DNA of 64,000 bases from Glandiceps talaboti. Lineage: Eukaryota > Hemichordata > Enteropneusta > Spengelidae. Positions within the stretch are counted from its first letter, which is position 1; the number at the start of each line of letters is the position of its first letter. The notes below the pieces were generated by a model, which saw only the letters and a list, made by a program, of their open reading frames with translations, made no database searches and was not told the origin of the DNA. Of this stretch, positions 63,050-64,000 are shown piece by piece. The position numbers and the translations under genes are program-made. The stretch is taken from NCBI RefSeq assembly GCF_964340395.1, contig NC_135557.1, forward strand, positions 5,272,216 through 5,336,215, in the 5' to 3' direction.

Positions 63050-64000
63050 CATGTTTTATGTTGCTGTTGTTGTTCATAATACTTCACTCTATAAACAAAT
63101 ATTTTGTAATTCAGTCAACATTCTATTAGGTGTCAAAATCTTGCACCTAAGTTTAATCTACGTCATCAAATTCTCCCACCCTAACAGTTTCTAAGCTTCT
63201 GTGAAATGTGTCTATTTTGCATTTCACTCCTCCAGTTTGTCAAATAGATAATATTTTATAATATGGTCGATTGCCTATAAATAGAGAATAAAATGACCGT
63301 TTTACAAACAGGTATGGTTACGTCTATGTCTCTGCCTCGTTCTGTCTGTCCCTCATTCACTCTGTCCGTCTTTGCCTCTATCTGTCTGTATGTCTGCCTG
63401 TGTCTCTTCTGTACCTCTGTCTCTCAGTCTTTCTCCATTTCTCCCTACGTCTCTGTATTTGTCTTTCTTTCTTAATCTATCTGTCTGTCTGTCTGTCTCT
63501 CTGTCTTCGTCCGTCTGTCAGTCCGTCTGTCCGTCTTTGTTCGTCTGTCTGTCTCTGTATCTGTCTATCTGTGTATCACCCTCTCTTTATCGCTCTCGAT
63601 ATCTCTCGATCTCTTTCTCTCGATCTGTAGACCTCTCTCTCTCATTCCATCTCTCTCTTTCTGTCCCTCACACATTTTAACCCTTCTATTTAACCACTTT
63701 CAATCTTTCTCTTTATTTTCACTCTTTCTGCTGAATAGACATTCCCTAAATTCCAAAACACATGCACTACCATCGGAATGACCCATACAAATTATTTGCC
63801 CAAATAGGTACGTGCGAACGAGGACGTGGCAGGGTGATTGACAGGTGTAACGAGTTCATCAAGATCTTTGGCGCTGGTTATTTATCGTGAAAGGACATTC
63901 TATGACCAGCGCCAGCCAGATTAAGCGGGAAAACATGTCAAGTTAACAAACGGTACGAGTTTATAATTTTTTTTAGTATTTTAATGAAATATTCGCCCAT
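63050..64000. other. Right end of window
   Basis: No gene seen. 63320-63665 is an imperfect TGTC/CTCT pyrimidine-rich block. The last 300 bases contain a short inverted pair, ATCTTTGGCGCTGG and CCAGCGCCAG, near 63863-63915. Confidence 0.5.

Noticed and set aside
62644-63129. Long readings of Pro-Thr-Asn-Gln on one strand and Trp-Leu-Val-Gly on the other
   Set aside because: Both come from the TTGG microsatellite, which is open in several frames.

Overview
This 64 kb window is animal nuclear DNA, AT-rich and crowded with repeats. It contains split genes with GT/AG introns, LINE relics, fold-back elements and very many microsatellites (TGTC, TA, CT, TATG and TTGG arrays). The protein families point to a marine invertebrate, most likely a lophotrochozoan such as a mollusc, brachiopod or relative: a GRL101-like mosaic LRR receptor and SUEL-type rhamnose-binding lectins. 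No species can be named from the sequence alone.

Layout. 1-2.5 kb: a broken LINE on the minus strand with nested insertions. 4.4-27.2 kb, plus strand: one large gene read here as about 29 exons and roughly 1,980 codons. Its order is possible signal peptide and fucolectin-like end, kringle, EGF, Link/C-type-lectin-like exon, discoidin (F5/8C), PAN-like, CUB, C-type lectin, seven LDL-receptor class A repeats, leucine-rich repeats, a rhodopsin-type seven-helix domain of the relaxin-receptor/GRL101 kind, a truncated protein-kinase-like piece, and an acidic tail of thirteen 13-residue repeats. Splice phases agree at every junction except one, where an exon is probably missing. 28.5-31.1 kb and 36.5-38.9 kb, minus strand: two tandem paralogues of a secreted two-domain rhamnose-binding lectin, each 219 codons in three exons with identical exon lengths. 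39-64 kb: no gene I can name. This part holds a pair of about 1.1 kb elements with terminal inverted repeats and TTA target duplications (one with a partial empty site), a 29-bp minisatellite, long microsatellites, a miRNA-like hairpin and one plausible orphan exon.

How the genes may relate. The receptor ectodomain is built from glycan- and ligand-binding modules, and the neighbouring lectins are secreted glycan-binding proteins, so the locus looks like a surface-recognition neighbourhood. That link is inference from adjacency only. The most novel point is the receptor's cytoplasmic side: a seven-helix receptor whose TM7 exon splices in phase to kinase C-lobe-like sequence and then to a repetitive, potentially phosphorylatable tail.
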